A stretch of DNA of 64,000 nucleotides from Otis tarda. Its lineage: Eukaryota > Chordata > Aves > Otidiformes > Otididae. How positions within the stretch are numbered: the stretch's first letter is position 1; each line of letters starts with the position of its first letter. Shown here in pieces: positions 36,301 to 50,300 of the stretch. The notes under the pieces were generated by a model. It ran no database searches and was not told the DNA's origin. It saw only the letters and a program-made list of their open reading frames with translations. The stretch lies in the NCBI GenBank assembly GCA_026413225.1, contig CM048554.1, forward strand, positions 3,860,001 through 3,924,000, read 5' to 3'. Made by a program: the position numbers and the translations under genes.

Positions 36301-39300
36301 GGGAGTGATTGGTATTTATGCACCAGCTAAAGGAATCACTTGAGGCAGAGAAAAATAACTGGTTTTGACTTAAATAGCTTATTCAAATAGTTGGCTTCTG
36401 TGGGGGCTTGGTAATTACTGCTCTCCCTCTTTCTGCCTTCACCAGACCCACGGGGGCACGTCCGTCCCATTATTCAAACCACACACGCAAGAGACCTCAG
36501 CAACTCAGCCCCTGGAAGGGTTAAGACAGGTTAGGAAGTTTTAGCCGCTTGGTTTAAAACTCTGTGGTTTGGGGATGATATTTAGGAGGCATAAGCAAGC
36601 TCAGCTCTACAGGGCTGTGCTGGCTCGCTCCAGCTGGGGCCATGGCCCCTGGGTCTCTATGAACAATACTCACCTACCTGGAGCAAAGCAACATGAATCC
36701 ATGGCCAGAGCTGGCCCAAAATCCAAAAAGCTCTGAAAAAAACAGAGCAGAGGAATTCTGAAAATTGAGGATGCCTCCTGACAAAAACACCACCACCACC
36801 AAGCTTTCTCCCCATTTTTCCCCCCCGAGACACACTGGCACTGGCTGCAGGGGAAGGAGGGAGGAGGCAACAAGCATCCCTCCTGCTGACTTTGTTGGAT
36901 GAAGCCATCTCTGTGCAAATTACAGCAGTAGCATCAGATAAAAAGATAGTTTCCTTAAAATCCCCAAAATATGGTTGGCATGCCAAGCACTCCACCCAAC
37001 AAATTGCAAGCCCAGAACTCACCATTTCAGCAGAATTTGATTTGGAATTAAGCTACCCTGACAGACAACACCCAAAAGTCCCCTCTTTACAGATCAATAT
37101 TGCTTTTAACAACAAAAGCAAGCTCCTTGAACCCAGACCAAGACCCCGCACGATCCATCTTTCCCTTTCTTGGGCAAGCAAGCAACTCTGAGCAGATCTA
37201 TAAAAACTCTTTACCATTTGCATGATACTTCATACTTCTGCTGGCAGTTTCAAAAAAATTTTAGAAAAAACTTTACACATGACTCCAACCTGAATTTAGA
37301 AAGAGAAATTTTGGGAAGGGAGAGTGCCTGCCTTGTCTCAGTTGCGGCAGGGCGGTCAGAAAAAGGAACTGCTTGGTCCTGCCCTCTTCTGCTCCTGTCC
37401 CCACGATGGGGCAGACCACAGCTGCCAGGAGCCTTCCCATGGTGCAGCCAGCACCATGCACGGTGGTGGCTTTGAGGAGGCCTCCCCAAAACAAAGAGGC
37501 TTTGCTTGAAGGGTGCATGCACATGAACACCCCCATCCACCAAGGGACCCTGATTTAAGTTCAGAGAAACGCCGTTTTCACTTGCAGGAGCTGGACGGGC
37601 TGGCCTTGATGTCTAGTTCCTGTAACAGTTGGTTCCTCAGACTCTGGCCAGTTACTGAGAAAACTCGGTTTTATTTTTGGCAGCTACTCAAGATCTTGGA
37701 CTCGTCACTTTGCTCCCCCATTCCTCAGTTTTCTTTCTCTAAAGTGGTGCTGGTAGCAACTTCTCATCCTCACCTAACAAAAATGAATGCTTGAAAGTTA
37801 CTTTTACCCCATGGCATGCTTCTGTCCAAAGATCTCACTTCAGTGTTATTGTCCAGCACAACAACTATATAAAGTATTATGTGTCGCATTAAATTAAATT
37901 CTGAAAAGGAAAACACTTTTTGAAAGAAGATATTTAAGGACATCTTCCCGAGGGCTAAGCATCTTGAAGAAAGGAAGGTCCCATCAGAGACAACGAGCAC
38001 ACCAGGGTCTGTTTGCACCACTGGGCCAGCGGCATAGGAAGCGATTCCTGTGAGCCGATCTGTCCACATTCGTAAAAATTAATCAAGGGAGAGGAGATCA
38101 ATGGATCAACTCTACAGCTGAAGGCAAGAGAAATGCCAGGCGATGCTGCAGCTTTTGGGATCTTGAGGCGGGTGGGGGAAGCTTCTGTAGGGTCTCCCAC
38201 TGCATCCAGCCTCCCAACAAACCACAGGCTGAAATAAAGTTGGAATAAAATTCTGTTATAAATGACTGAAAGCTTCAGGTTTTCCTTGCAAACCAAGCTG
38301 CTTCTGGTTTACAAATTTCCACATATGAACTTAGGACTTTTTGCACATTTGCGTTCGTTTTATTCGACAAAAGCAGTTCCCTTTAAATGGGCAGTAACTA
38401 TTCACTGGCAAAGACTTGCAAGATCATCTCCAAGACTTTATTTTCTTGGAGGATGGTGAAGGACAAGCGTTGTCTGGGGGTGCTTTGGGGTGTTTTTTTT
38501 GTCTTTCTGCCTCCATTTAAACAATACATTTCCTTATGCCCTACTTGACTGAACACCAGATCTTGATATGAAGCATCAGAAGCCAGTCTCTGCCAGAAAG
38601 ACAGATACTATAAATGGCCAAAGGTCTGATTTGGCACTGAGTGAACCTTGAAATATTGTTTCTAAATTGGCATCTATTTTCAGACATGCTTCTACGCTGC
38701 TGAAAGAGAATGAATGTCACGCTGTTGGGGTATTTTGCAGGCTCAAGCTCAGTGCCAGAGCCATAAAGCTGAAGAAAAACCTTTAAAGCTAGTGCGAGAG
38801 TGAAGTAAGTGAGCCCAGAGCCAGACGCTCTGATTTCTGGCAAAAAGAAATTCTAAATTTGCAGCGCAAATCTGTTCAAATTATAACGTCCGCCCCTCCC
38901 AGCATCTTCTGGCTGGGGAGGCTGTTGTGGTCCAACTCAGTCCCTGGATCTCCCTTGACTCTGGTGTTTATTAAAAGTGTTCAGACTAACACCAGCTCCA
39001 TGCCTTGGTTTTTGCTGAGGAAGTCCAATGAGAAGCCAAACTGCAGCCCTCTATGAGATACAGGAATGAGGATTGCCTCCAGCTTCCTGGGGACAGTCCC
39101 ATCTTCACCTCAGCACTGGTTTCCATCTGTGCCATGTCCATACCAACCCCAGTTCCAGCCTGCACACTTGTTCTCCTGCATACTCCTTCTCCAGTGTAAT
39201 GACAAGTCCTGCGGTCCTCACCAGACAAACCGCTCCCTTGATTAGAGGCCTTCCCGTGGGTTCATCTCCTCTTCTAACCCCACGCTCACACAACACCCGC

Positions 39301-42300
39301 AGAAAGCCGTAATCTCACTAATGTGAGTTTTTACCAAAATAGTCCAAGTTGCTATTAGACAACGACCTTTGCTGGCAAGTGAGGGTCCTGAGGAGCTTTT
39401 AAAAAAGTGTCCTATCTCCCTGTAGGTACCTGGTTCCCATGTCCTGAGTGATGCCGTGGAGGTGAGGGCAGCATCATGAAAGACCACAAGAGTTTTGTTT
39501 AAACACTGAAGAAACTTTGTGGCAGGTTGCTGATCTTTCAGGGCAAACTTAGAGTTACAGGAGGAGGAAAAACTAAAAAAAAAGTTGGTGCTCAAAATCT
39601 CTATTTCTTCTGTAGGAAGGCGGCAAGAAGATTTTTTTGTTGTTGTTGTTTTAAATAAAAAAAAAAATCACAAAAGTCACTGTTTTTCTCACCACAGCAC
39701 AGCAGCTTTCCCACACAGCCCTGCCACAGGCTCCTAACCTTCCCTACAAAGCTGGCTTTTAGGGACAGGACACCCCTCAGCCCCCCCAGCAGAGTAATTA
39801 GCCCCTCCCTTAATCTGCCAACAGGGACCAGTTGCGACAAACGCTTTTACAACCAGCAATCAGGCAGGGGAGGACCACAGGAGAGCAAAGCTCATCGGAC
39901 ATAGGAAGTGGATCAGCCATGGCACAACAATCATTTTTGGTCACTACTTCCATAAACTGGATTTGAACTGGTGACCTCCGGCAAGCGCCTTGGTCCCCTG
40001 AGCCCCTCCAGTTCCCCTCCATAAACGCTCTTATTTTAACCAGTGACTCCGCGCACGTCTCAGCCCTTCCTCTCCCTGTCACTTTACGTCCCGGCGGTGA
40101 CATATGGTTGAACCAATATCCTTCCTCCGCTTCCTTTCTCCTTGCTAAATGTCCAGTAGGATTGCACAAAAGCACCCAACGGGAAAGGTCAAGCCGAGTT
40201 TCACGCCTGAGGTCTAGGATTACATCAAATTCTTAACGTTCATCTGCCCTTCGCATCGAGCAAGCACTTCCCAGTTCCAGCCGAGTCGCAGCCAAAGCGG
40301 CAGAATCGTTTTCACTTGGGTTTGGCCTACATCTCGCCTTTTAAAACCCCACCAGATCGTTCCCACATCACTGTGGGGAGCAGGCCAAACCCGAGCTTGC
40401 TGGGGCTGCGTGGGCAGAGACCTACAGAGCTGCCAAAGGACTCGCCAAAACTCTCCACAGCTCAAGTTTGCAATTCACTACAATATTATCAACTAACGAA
40501 ATAAGCCTGGAAAAAGCTTTGAAAGTTTTCAAGCAGCCGGAGGGCTGGCTCAGATTTTTCGAACTTTGAATGGAAAGTAACATTGAATAAACAAAACAAA
40601 AAACTTCCTAAGAAAGTACAAGCTTTTGACGAAAATGTTTAAGAGATCTGACATGAAAGGATTTAATCAAAGTCCATGCAATAGTAACACTGCAAAATTA
40701 TTGATATGCTTAAGCGGCTCCTAAATATTTTGCAAACATTAATGAATTTATCTGTACAATCCTCTCACGGAATAAGCTCTATCCCTGGGTTTGGGCCTTG
40801 GATTAAAACTTCCAGATGTCACAAAACTTCAACTAACCCCAAGAATCAAGCCCATGTCTCTGGCGAATGCCATACCCCCAGGTAAGCCCTGTTCAAGCAA
40901 GCTGAGCCTGAGGCAAGGTCTTTGACTTGCACCGCTTGACTTTTCCCTCAGGTTAAGCCTGGGCATAGCAAGGTCTCGTCTTGTTGACCGAAGTCCCCAC
41001 AAAATACTTATCACGGTGATCCCGAAGCAGAAATATCAAGCAATATTGCACCAGCAATGCCCGTTGCATTTTATTTCTCTACCTTCTTCACCAGCCGTCC
41101 CAGGAGGAGGTGTTCCCCTCCCCAGTTCCCAAGGGCTCTGCACCCCACCGCACAAGCTGAGCACTGTTATTTAACCTGGACTGACTTCTCACTGGAGCGA
41201 TTAAAGTTTTTAAGGTCTTATCTGTGCTTCACCAGAAGTCTTCTCATTAAAATAGTTACTCAGGTGTTCCTGAGCCCAAAAGCATGAAGATGCAAAGGAA
41301 ACAGTGGACTGGCTTTTTCTCCTTCCATGACAAATCAGGTATTTTAACGGCTAAAGCAACTGTTAAGGCTACTTATGATAAGAAGGGAATATGATCCGAG
41401 CAGGATTACTATTTTGGATTTATCAGGTAATAATCAAACCATCTCCAACCCCATGATCAGGCCACTCGCCCACTGACTTCTCCTTTGACCTAGGCTGAGC
41501 CCACATCATGTCTCTCCTGCCACAGGCAGCAGTAGGCCGAGCAAAGCAAGTGCAACCAAGTGCTGGAGAGAACCCAAAAAATCCAGCCTCCATAAGGAAA
41601 GTGTGGGTGTCACCCCTCTCCTCCTTCAGCTACCTGGCAGAAATTGGCACTTCCAGAAGCTGAGTGGGTTTTTGGCTGAGGTCAAGTAGCTGAGATAGCA
41701 AAGGTCTCCCTTAGCAGTAGGAAAGGGGAAGCTACACATGGAGAATTTCATTTCTGCAATGGGTTTACTCACTAAGAACTTGGAACACGGGACATACAGC
41801 ATCAAATCAGAAAATTATGGGACTAAAGATTGCTTTAGAAGTATTAGAAGTGTTAGTCTAAAATTAAAGCGCCACTGGACAAGCTTAAATAGCGTGCCAG
41901 ACAGAGCAAGGACGTACAACCACTGAGGCAAGCACACAGGGTCTGTCAGAGAAGGACCTCCCCAAAAGAAAGGTCTAGGCTCTATCCCCTCTGTGAGCTG
42001 CAGAGCTGTCCTCAGAGGCATATCTTACACACCCCCCCGACCTGGGAGGCTTTGCATCGCCAGGGAGGGCGGCTCAGGAGCAAGTAATGCAAGAATGATT
42101 TTCCCTTATCTTCACTAAAGAAGAGATTATTCCTCCCCGGTGTAGAGCCATTTAAATAATGAAGACAAGAGGAAACAAGATATAGCATGTACACTGTGTT
42201 TTAATAGCTGCACGCAGAGTGCACTGCCTTTGCTTGTGCTCTCAGCCTGCAAGGTGATGTTGGTGGACCCCCCGGCCAAGGCCATATGGGCATCACCAGT

Positions 42301-42370
42301 CCTAGTTTCACCACCATCTTCTTACTATTGAAACGGTATTGCAGCTTGAATATCATTACAGGAAGATCTA
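36301..42370. other. Gene-free unique sequence
   Basis: No gene. Minor simple repeats include (CAC)n-like sequence at about 36787-36800 and (TTG)n at about 39637-39651. Overlapping frames at 37250-37558 on both strands (61-101 residues) come from one stop-poor stretch and are mutually exclusive readings. I recognise no mobile element in this 6 kb. Confidence 0.55.
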
Positions 42371-42550
42371 ATCATAGAATCACAGAATGGTTTGGGCTGG
42401 AAGGGACCTTCAAAGGCCATCCAGTCCAACCCCCCTGCAAGAAGGTTGCTCAAATGTTTGGCCTTGAATGTTTCCAGGGATGGGGCATCCACCACCTCTC
42501 TGGGCAACCTGGGCCAGTGTTAATAACTCTCTACCTGTAAGCATCTTCAT
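42371..42550 (-). mobile_element. CR1 LINE 3'-end fragment with internal deletion
   Basis: The element is in reverse orientation: 'atcatagaatcacagaatgg', 'gggctggaagggaccttcaaagg' and 'tccagtccaacccccctgca' lead directly into 'gaaggttgctcaaatg'. The usual 'gagcagggacatctccaaccagatcag' block is missing, and the next block is also shortened. It resumes with 'ggccttgaatgtttccagggatggggcatccaccacctctctgggcaacct' and fades at about 42550. Confidence 0.93.
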
Positions 42551-43056
42551 CTTGAAGATGGGGAAAAGGATGTGAATATCTACAGTTATTTAAGAAAATG
42601 GAGGGCAATCCTACAGTGCTTAGGCCTGGCAAAGTTGGACTGAAATGTGTTATATTTAAAAGGGCCCTTAAAAGAAGCCATCGTCCTCACTGCAAATCAA
42701 TGATCAACAGGTATCCAAAGCAGCTGGAGAGGGAAAAACCCTGGCTACAGGGTGGTGCTAGGGCTGGTCTTTCAGTGATTGGGCATTTCAAACTTGCTTA
42801 GGCAAACATGATTGGGTAGGAGTTGCCAGAAAGGGTCAGTAAGGCATTGCCAGGAGAGGGCACAGACCAGTTGTCCAGTGGCAGCAGATGCTTGTGTTAC
42901 TTAGACATTGAAACAAGGAATAGATATATTGATGATGCCCGAGCATCCTACCAGTGGTTGCTGAAGAATCAGCACTGTGCATCCCTTTCAGATGAACAAA
43001 AAAACATCATAATTAAGCTGCAGACTTTTTTTTTTAACTATTTTTACTAGTGTCCT
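42551..43056. other. Gene-free unique sequence
   Basis: No gene. An open frame of 75 residues at 42823-43050 has a plausible-looking amino-acid mix but no family that I recognise and no supporting context. Confidence 0.45.
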
Positions 43057-43085
43057 GGGCCAAATTCTGCTCTCAGTCACCTGAA
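43057..43085. mobile_element. Possible terminal scrap of a palindromic repeat, family B
   Basis: 'gggccaaattctgctctcagtcac' matches the conserved terminal segment of the sauropsid palindromic repeat also seen at 18.7 kb ('ggccaaattctgctctcagttacac'). Only the end is present, and the rest is lost or diverged. It is short, so chance is possible, but the 20-base agreement is notable. Confidence 0.45.
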
Positions 43086-43275
43086 ACCCAAGGGAGAAGA
43101 GCCACACAACCCTGCAAAGTGGGTTATGAGAACACCAGGACAGCAGGGACAGGGAGAGCGCTATAGAAAAACGAAGCTCTCGCATCTTTCTTGTAGCAAA
43201 ACTGGATGGAAAATAAAAATAAAGACTTTGTGGTAAACATGAGCTGGTGAGATTGAGTGCTATTACTTAAACAAT

Positions 43276-43312
43276 GGGCCTAATCCTGGAATGCGCTGAG
43301 CACATCTTCAGC
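43276..43312. mobile_element. Possible terminal scrap of a palindromic repeat, family C
   Basis: 'gggcctaatcctggaatgcgctgagcac' resembles the terminal part of another sauropsid palindromic repeat ('gggcctgatcctgcaaggtgctgagcacc'). It is short and diverged, recognised from memory only. Confidence 0.4.
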
Positions 43313-44333
43313 CTTTCCCAGCTCCTCCAGCCAGCATTGATGTTGTTTGGAACAGAGGAAGACGCCCCTCACACAAAGAGAAGGCGCAGTTCAGACTTGT
43401 CAAAGATTTTTCAATTTAAGCTCCCCCCCAACTGATAATTTGGTTTTTGATTAAAAAATATGAGAGTAAGAGATAGCTCAGCCTTCCTCAGAAGGGAAAT
43501 GGAGTAGGGGCTTAGATAAGGGCTTTTTTGGGGGCAGTCAAGTGGGTTAGCTTTTACTCTTATACGATTTATATTTTTATAGAAAAGTAATCAACTTACA
43601 GCCAACTCTAGAGGCAATAAACAAATGAGGGATCTGTTCTCTCACTCTTCCGACTTCAGGAAGAGCTACAAACACTTCATATGCTACGGATGCACTGGGA
43701 AACCCAAGACATAGACTTCCAGTTACCTAAACAGTTAACGAACCAACATTCCTAGCAAATAAGTAACATTATTTTATTTAACAGACATTGATCTATCGGC
43801 TCGGAGAAAAGCAGCAGTGAGAAGAGGAGGTTAAAACCACATTAACGCTCTACAGACTCCAGGCAGCAAAAGGTACAGTCCTGACCCACGGCATAACCGA
43901 GGCCAGGGAGACTCCCCAGTCCATCTGGGAAGCATTAAAGGTTTTGCTTTGACTTTGATTGAGCTGGGCTGAGAGAATCTTTGCAAAAATTCCAGAAACC
44001 CTTGAAACAAGAAAGAGGTGTTTAGAAGATTAAGAGACCTCCCCCTTCAACCAAAGCTCCACTCCTGGAGAAAAAAAAACCACCAACACTAACACAGCAA
44101 CAAAAAACCAACCTATATTTCATTTGTGCTATCCTTCCTGAAACTGCAATAGCTACTAAAATTAGGAGGGCTGTAACTGCAAAATCCACAAATGAGTTAA
44201 GATCTTGGTTACAAGCTTCCCAACCCATCAACCCATTGTGTGATAAAAATCTTCCTAAGTAGGCTCTCTCCTTTACCCTCAAGCACCTTCTTTAATTGTC
44301 TTTGACTAAGAGCAAATCATTCTGCCTCTTAAT
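43313..44333. other. Gene-free unique sequence
   Basis: No gene and no recognised repeat. Texture is AT-leaning and CpG-poor. Confidence 0.5.
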
Positions 44334-44360
44334 ATCAAGTTTGATTAAGTTAATCTTGAT
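44334..44360. other. Imperfect palindrome with a GATTAA-G-TTAATC core
   Basis: A perfect 13-bp inverted repeat (GATTAAGTTAATC, 44343-44355) is flanked by ATCAA (44334-44338) and TTGAT (44356-44360). These extend the symmetry across a 4-nt bulge. Two ATTA homeodomain cores face each other with 3 bp between them. It may be a dimeric homeodomain site, or simply chance in AT-rich DNA. Confidence 0.6.
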
Positions 44361-47300
44361 GCGATATCATGAAATAATATTTACTGCTCTCCAATAATTT
44401 ATGTAAATAGCTTCCCCTTTCACCCCAGCCGAACAGGATGACAGGTGATTCAGTGCTGCTGCTCCACGTGCAGATCTGCGGCCAACGCGCGTGCCTTTAC
44501 GCTGTGCCTCTGCAGAGCACCTAATGGATCAAGCCATTGTGTTAATAAAACATATGACTTGATGATGATGATGAAGCCCACCTTCCTCTTTGGCCTCAAT
44601 CCCCCACCTGCTCCACAACTCGACAAAAGAATTATTTTCAATTTTTTATTTTAAAAAATATCTTTAAATAGAATAACAAAGATTGTCTAATGTTGTGTTT
44701 TGCTCTTAAGTAAAGAAAGCACAGCCCACATCACAACAGCGAGCCACCACAAGTAACTTCCAACAGGCTGAGATATCGCACTTGCTGACCTGAACTCGAA
44801 ATAAGCGCACTCAGACAAATTAACACCACATCACCACCGCAGCCACCACTTTTCCTCTCAGATTTAAGAGCCTGAAGTCAGTACAGACAGGATGAGATAA
44901 GGAGGAAGATAGGAGGAACCACATACAAGTAAATAACCACCTGCAATCGCGAATGACTTGCCAGCAAGGAAGTCCAAGCCAGACACAAACTACTCGAGGC
45001 CTCAGACAACTGTTGCTCTTGGAGTCGAGGTACAGCAAAAAGAGACAACCTGAACTCCACCCTTAGAAGTTGAGGTCTGCAGGGGAGCTTGACTCCACCA
45101 GAGTGGAGCATGTGCTCTGCTATGAACAAGCTTTAGTCATCTCTGCCCTGAAGGAGTGTCAGGGTTTTCAGCAAACATGTCCCTTGGGGATCTCCACAGG
45201 AGTAGACGACCCTCCAACACAAACCCATGGCTTGCATGGGGTCATGATGACCCCCATGAGCAGCTGGATGAGGACCACGGGGAGAGGGCAGGCCAAGAGG
45301 TGCTGAAGCAACAGTGAGAGGTGACTGATCTATGCCCACACGTTCCTCTGCGTGGTGGGAGACCACGATACCTCTCAGGCTATATCTGAGCAGGATTTAC
45401 TATCCCACATCATTTCCAACTCTCCCCACCATCCCACCCTCTGCAGGGACATCTCCTGTCACACCAATCTCCCGATCTCCAGACGCAGAACCCAACTTTG
45501 CATTATTTTGAATAACGTTTAAAATGCCGTCAAACCCATAACAACCATGAACTCAGCAACCATTACGTCTTTCTGCCTCTGAACAGCTCCCACCTGATCA
45601 CAACTCTGAATACCTACTAGACTTTTTTTTAAGTTGCATTTTCTGGGCATGCATTTAAAAGACAAGGCACCTTGGAGCAGGCACCTGTTGACTCGTGGGA
45701 GGGTTGGGAAGTAAGCCAAGGGGATAGCAGTGTGTTTTTATTCATCTTACTTGATCTACAATCGCTCACATCCTTTGGTTTCTTCCTTTCTACACATAAA
45801 ACACGTAACACAGCTGCTGGAAAGGCAGTTTTCCTCCTATCACCCATCCACATACCTCAACCCGTTTCTTGTGGAAAGCGCTTCCATGCCTGTCCGTAAC
45901 TCATCTTTGCAAATAAGGGCGCCAATTAGTGTCCGGTGCAACGATGATGTGTATGATCGTGAGGAAGAAAGCGAGAGAGGACAGCTGTCCCCTGGAAACT
46001 TGATTGAGATTACCTACTCATTAGTACCAGACCATCTAAAGAGCCACCAGATGGTAACAACTTCCAGTCAATAATGTGACATGTTTTTCAATCGCCAAAT
46101 GCCTTTGCAAAAACAGGGCAGGACAAATCTTACCGCCTGAGCACTTGGGCAAAGCAGTGAAAAGAGTCGGAGAAGCTTGGCAGCGGCTGTTAGGCAGGGT
46201 TTGTCCGCACTTGTTCAGCCCGGTAGCGATGGGAGGGAGTCGGGCGAGCACACACAGAGCTAAATCAGATTGTAGATGTTCAGACCCAACTGAGGACCTT
46301 GGAGCGATTCGCATCCCTCCCCTCTCATGCCATGGTATCCTCCACAGCAGCGTAAACTTAACGATGCTTTCTGCGTTCTGCAGAGCACACTCAGGTCTAT
46401 GGGTGAACGTCGTTACAGGCTGGATTTTGGTCATTTCACAGTAAATCTAGAGCATCTCTCAACTTCAATATAATTGCTACAGGTGCCCATTCTTCCGCTG
46501 CACACAGATCTAGCCCTATCCAAGCAGCTGTATATTAGTAATTCCAGCTGCAGGGAAAATCTGGACTAGGAAAGGCAACATCCAGCTTGTGCAAAGGTTT
46601 GCAGTGAAGCACAGTGCTATGCCTTGCTCCCAGCTCCAGAATATTTCCCATCATCATGAATTCCACACAGGTCGGTTGCTTTAAACTGGATATCCTCCCT
46701 TCCTGGTGATCACGAGCAAACTGAAATGGATCAACTGAAAACGAATCGTTCAGAGCAAGCATTGTCTCTGAAAAGCCCTGTAATACTGAAACTGCATTTT
46801 TACAGTACTTTGAAATAAACAGAAGAGAAAGTTTCAGAAAAGCACCTGTGTCACATTTTGTTGGGTTTGGGTTTTTTTTTCCTCCCCTTTTTTTTGTCTA
46901 GGGCTAATTTCAGCCTTTCTGCATCTTGCCCACACATTATTTGCAGGTTCTGACTTTTGATTTCATTGAGCACTCTGCACTTACAGAGCTGGAGCAAAGC
47001 CCATTAAAGCCAGGAGAAAGATTTTCATCAGCTTCAAGAGGTTTTGAATCAGAACTTCAGGGCCTAATCTTTCTACAAATACAAATAGAGAGCTACTGTC
47101 ATAGGACACAGCTACGTGAAGATTCCCATCAGACCTCCAAGTCCACCCAAGAAAAATCTCATGGAGAAGGTCAAACGTCAGCTCCAAACAGGGTTGTCCC
47201 AAGCTGAGCTGTGGGCCATCAAGCTCAGATGACCACCAGCATGAATGCAAGATGTCCTCCAGAAAAACCCAGGTCTCAGCTGTGTAACTCGTTTAACTGT

Positions 47301-50300
47301 TAGCAGCATCTCCTAATCAATGAGTTCATTGGACACAGGACTGAAAGACAACCAGGATGTTCTGTAGGTCTAAAAGACGCTTCATGCACAAGTGCTTTGC
47401 ACTGAGCAACATTTAAATATGCGCTGCAAAAGTAGAAGGTAGCATGTAATTCACTGCAGACTCAAACCAAACACGAGTCTCTAACTACTGACATCAAATC
47501 ACCCCATGAAGGAGACACTGCCACACTCCTACGCTCTTCTGTACCACACTGGTCTATGAAAGCTGTAGTTGGGAACAGGACCGACCACTTGACATCTCAT
47601 TTAAACAGGAAGAAGCATCCTTGTGCACCAGGGCCCGCGTACAAGCTCTGACAAGCTTTTCTACCACGCACAGATAAAGGCAGTTTCTACCTGCCAGGCC
47701 ATGAGGAGATAGGTGGTCCTCCCTACGCTGCCCTTGCTTGCACAGGAGAAAGTGGGGATGCCCATAGGAAGTCTTCAGGCACTTTCACTTCCCTGCTGAA
47801 AACTTAACCTGGAGGGCAGCAGGGAAAAAGAGAAGTGAGGCTGCTTTCTGCAACATGCTTCTCAAAAAATAAATAATTAAATCTGAATTGTCCTAGAGGT
47901 CTCCTCCAAAAATGACACAAGAGCACAGGTAACCCATGGAAAGCAGATAAAACTTCGCACATAGCAAAGCTTGAAATCACTGAGTCCATAAAGATGCTAT
48001 GAAAGTGTACAAACTTGTCAGAGGGTAGAGCCCTAGATTCAACTGATCCCCTCCCATGTGTACCCGGCTTTTAGCTTCGCCCTTTAGAGCAAGCAGGTTT
48101 GGACCAGTAAAGCTCAGGCTGCATCTTGGGTTGCAAGGGCAGGCAAAGGACCTCAAGGAAGGTCTAATCCTGGCCAAACCTTGCTTACAGCAGCACCTTA
48201 AAAAGCTGAAAAGCTGTAAGTACTCATCCTAGACCCAGAGAAGTTGCTTGACTTAGTACACAGCAGCATGCAACCATCCAGTTCGCTGTCAGTGCAAGAG
48301 CGCAAGCCCAGGTGTTGGAAGTGGAAATTTCACATGCAAAGGAAACCCAAGACAGAGTCATGTAACACGCCTGGGGAAACCCGGCCCGTGCCGGTGTCCC
48401 CCGTGTAGGCACTCGGTGCCAGCAGGATTGGGATCTTGCCCCATCGTTTCAGCTGCAGGTACCTCCACGCCCATTGCAACATCAGGCAGCACTTGTGCCA
48501 ACGTGGTCCCATGAAGATTCGTACCTCCAGACTTTCACAGATTGCTAGCCAAGCCATAAACCTCTCTAAAAAGCCATAGAGCTTCACAAAAGCCTTCTTT
48601 TAATAGATTATTTGCACCAGCCCTGCAGTTTCAGCAAGCGATATAGTGTAATAAAACCCATTCTCATGCTATTTCAAAACTCCTCATCAACACTCGCCGC
48701 TGCCCTGCTAGGATTTTATTTGCCACGTTACCCGAACAAGGAGGGTACGTTCCAGTTGCACAAAACGCATTCGGGGAGCCCTGGGCCATTTCGCCACCCA
48801 CGCAGTTAATTACACCTTTGACAGCCAGCGGAGGCTTGGGCGTAGAGGATCCGAGCCCTCCCGCGGCGAGCAGAGTCAGAGACGGGTTGGCACGGGGAAG
48901 CACGTCCCACCAGCACCCTATATCCCAAGCTGGGAGACACACGAGTTAATTTTCACAGAGCAAGTGTTCATAAGCCTTAATGGAATTTCATTTCCCCCCC
49001 CCCGACTCCAAAGCTCCCACACACCCAGACTATAATTTTTTTTTGCATAGGTTACTTTGACACAAACTTGGCACGTGAAATAAAGTTTTTGAGCTCGCAC
49101 TGTCAACAAGCTGAAGGTGCACAAAATTGTTTCAGATTTTGATGAGAACCCCTCAGGTAGTTATAACCAAGTTTTGTGATCTGACCATTTATTCTCCCTT
49201 TCCTTCCCAAGGTGATTCCAGATGAACTTTTCTTTTGCCGACGCTACTAAGCTGAAAGGCAAAAGCAATGTCTGCCATAGAGAAAGAAAAATAAACATCA
49301 GTCTGCTACAATCTTGTATTTATGGCGCTTCTAAGGTCTGGTTTCAGTGGTCAGTTCCCTTCCACTCAAGTTTGCTTTCTCCAAGTCGTCACTCTCCCAA
49401 TCATTCATCTCAATCTCTGAAAATTTATGCTTTGTGTTTTCCGTACAGAAATTTCGTTCTAAAGGAAGGTCACTGTGCCTGCACGGTTTTCTTAAGCCAT
49501 AAACGTGGAGGGCACAGAAGAATTAAGAAAAATATAACCCTTCTAAATAAAAAAAGGGCCTACTTTATTAGCTGCTAATTGAGAACTACATAGCTCTTAG
49601 TTCTGAAAAATTTATTTCTAATAGCGTGGGGATACAGGCACACAAAAGCCCTTGTCAGCTCGGTCTTAAAAAAAATAGTAATGCTGTTGCATTCCACATA
49701 CGTGATACTATATCCAAGGAAAGGAAAAGACAATATGAGGTTATCCTGAAGTTGTATCTTGGCTGCTTGCCACCACTTACGGCGGCTCATGTGTACTTGT
49801 TGTCGTTGGGCTTGTCCTCTCTGGCAGAGGCTTGGGGAGTGGTGGGAAGAGACGATAGGAGAAAAACGTTGTCAGCTACCACAAGTCTATAATTGACACA
49901 GCCGCTTACGGAGCGTTACTGCTCTGAGGGGAGTGTTCAAGGTAAACTGGGCTGCTTAGAGTAACTTAAACCACAGGTTGTTCACCAGTAAGGTTTCTCC
50001 ATCCTCTTTGCCCCCAGCTGAGCTGGATCTCCAGCAGACAGTGCTCCAACCCAACGGGTTGTCCCATGCCACAAACACCCAAACGTATGAGTTTTGGTGC
50101 AGCAGGTAAGAGGACAAACTCTTCCATGTAGGAAGAGACCTGCCGGTCCCACCAACATCTGGAGAGCTTCACTGAGCCCTGGGGCCTCCAGGCCTCCCAG
50201 CCAGGAGGAAACCCAGACTGAGCACCTCAGTGCTGCCACTGCTTCCTCCAAGCATCGCAAATCTTCTCCCCAACAACACACCTTATTTGGGTAATTTAAC

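Noticed and set aside
42823-43050. A 75-residue open frame with a balanced composition
   Set aside because: I could not match it to any family, it has no splice or promoter context, and it ends in a poly-T-derived Phe run.
43210-43235. AATAAAAATAAAG as a possible polyadenylation signal
   Set aside because: AATAAA occurs many times by chance in AT-rich DNA, and no upstream exon is recognisable.
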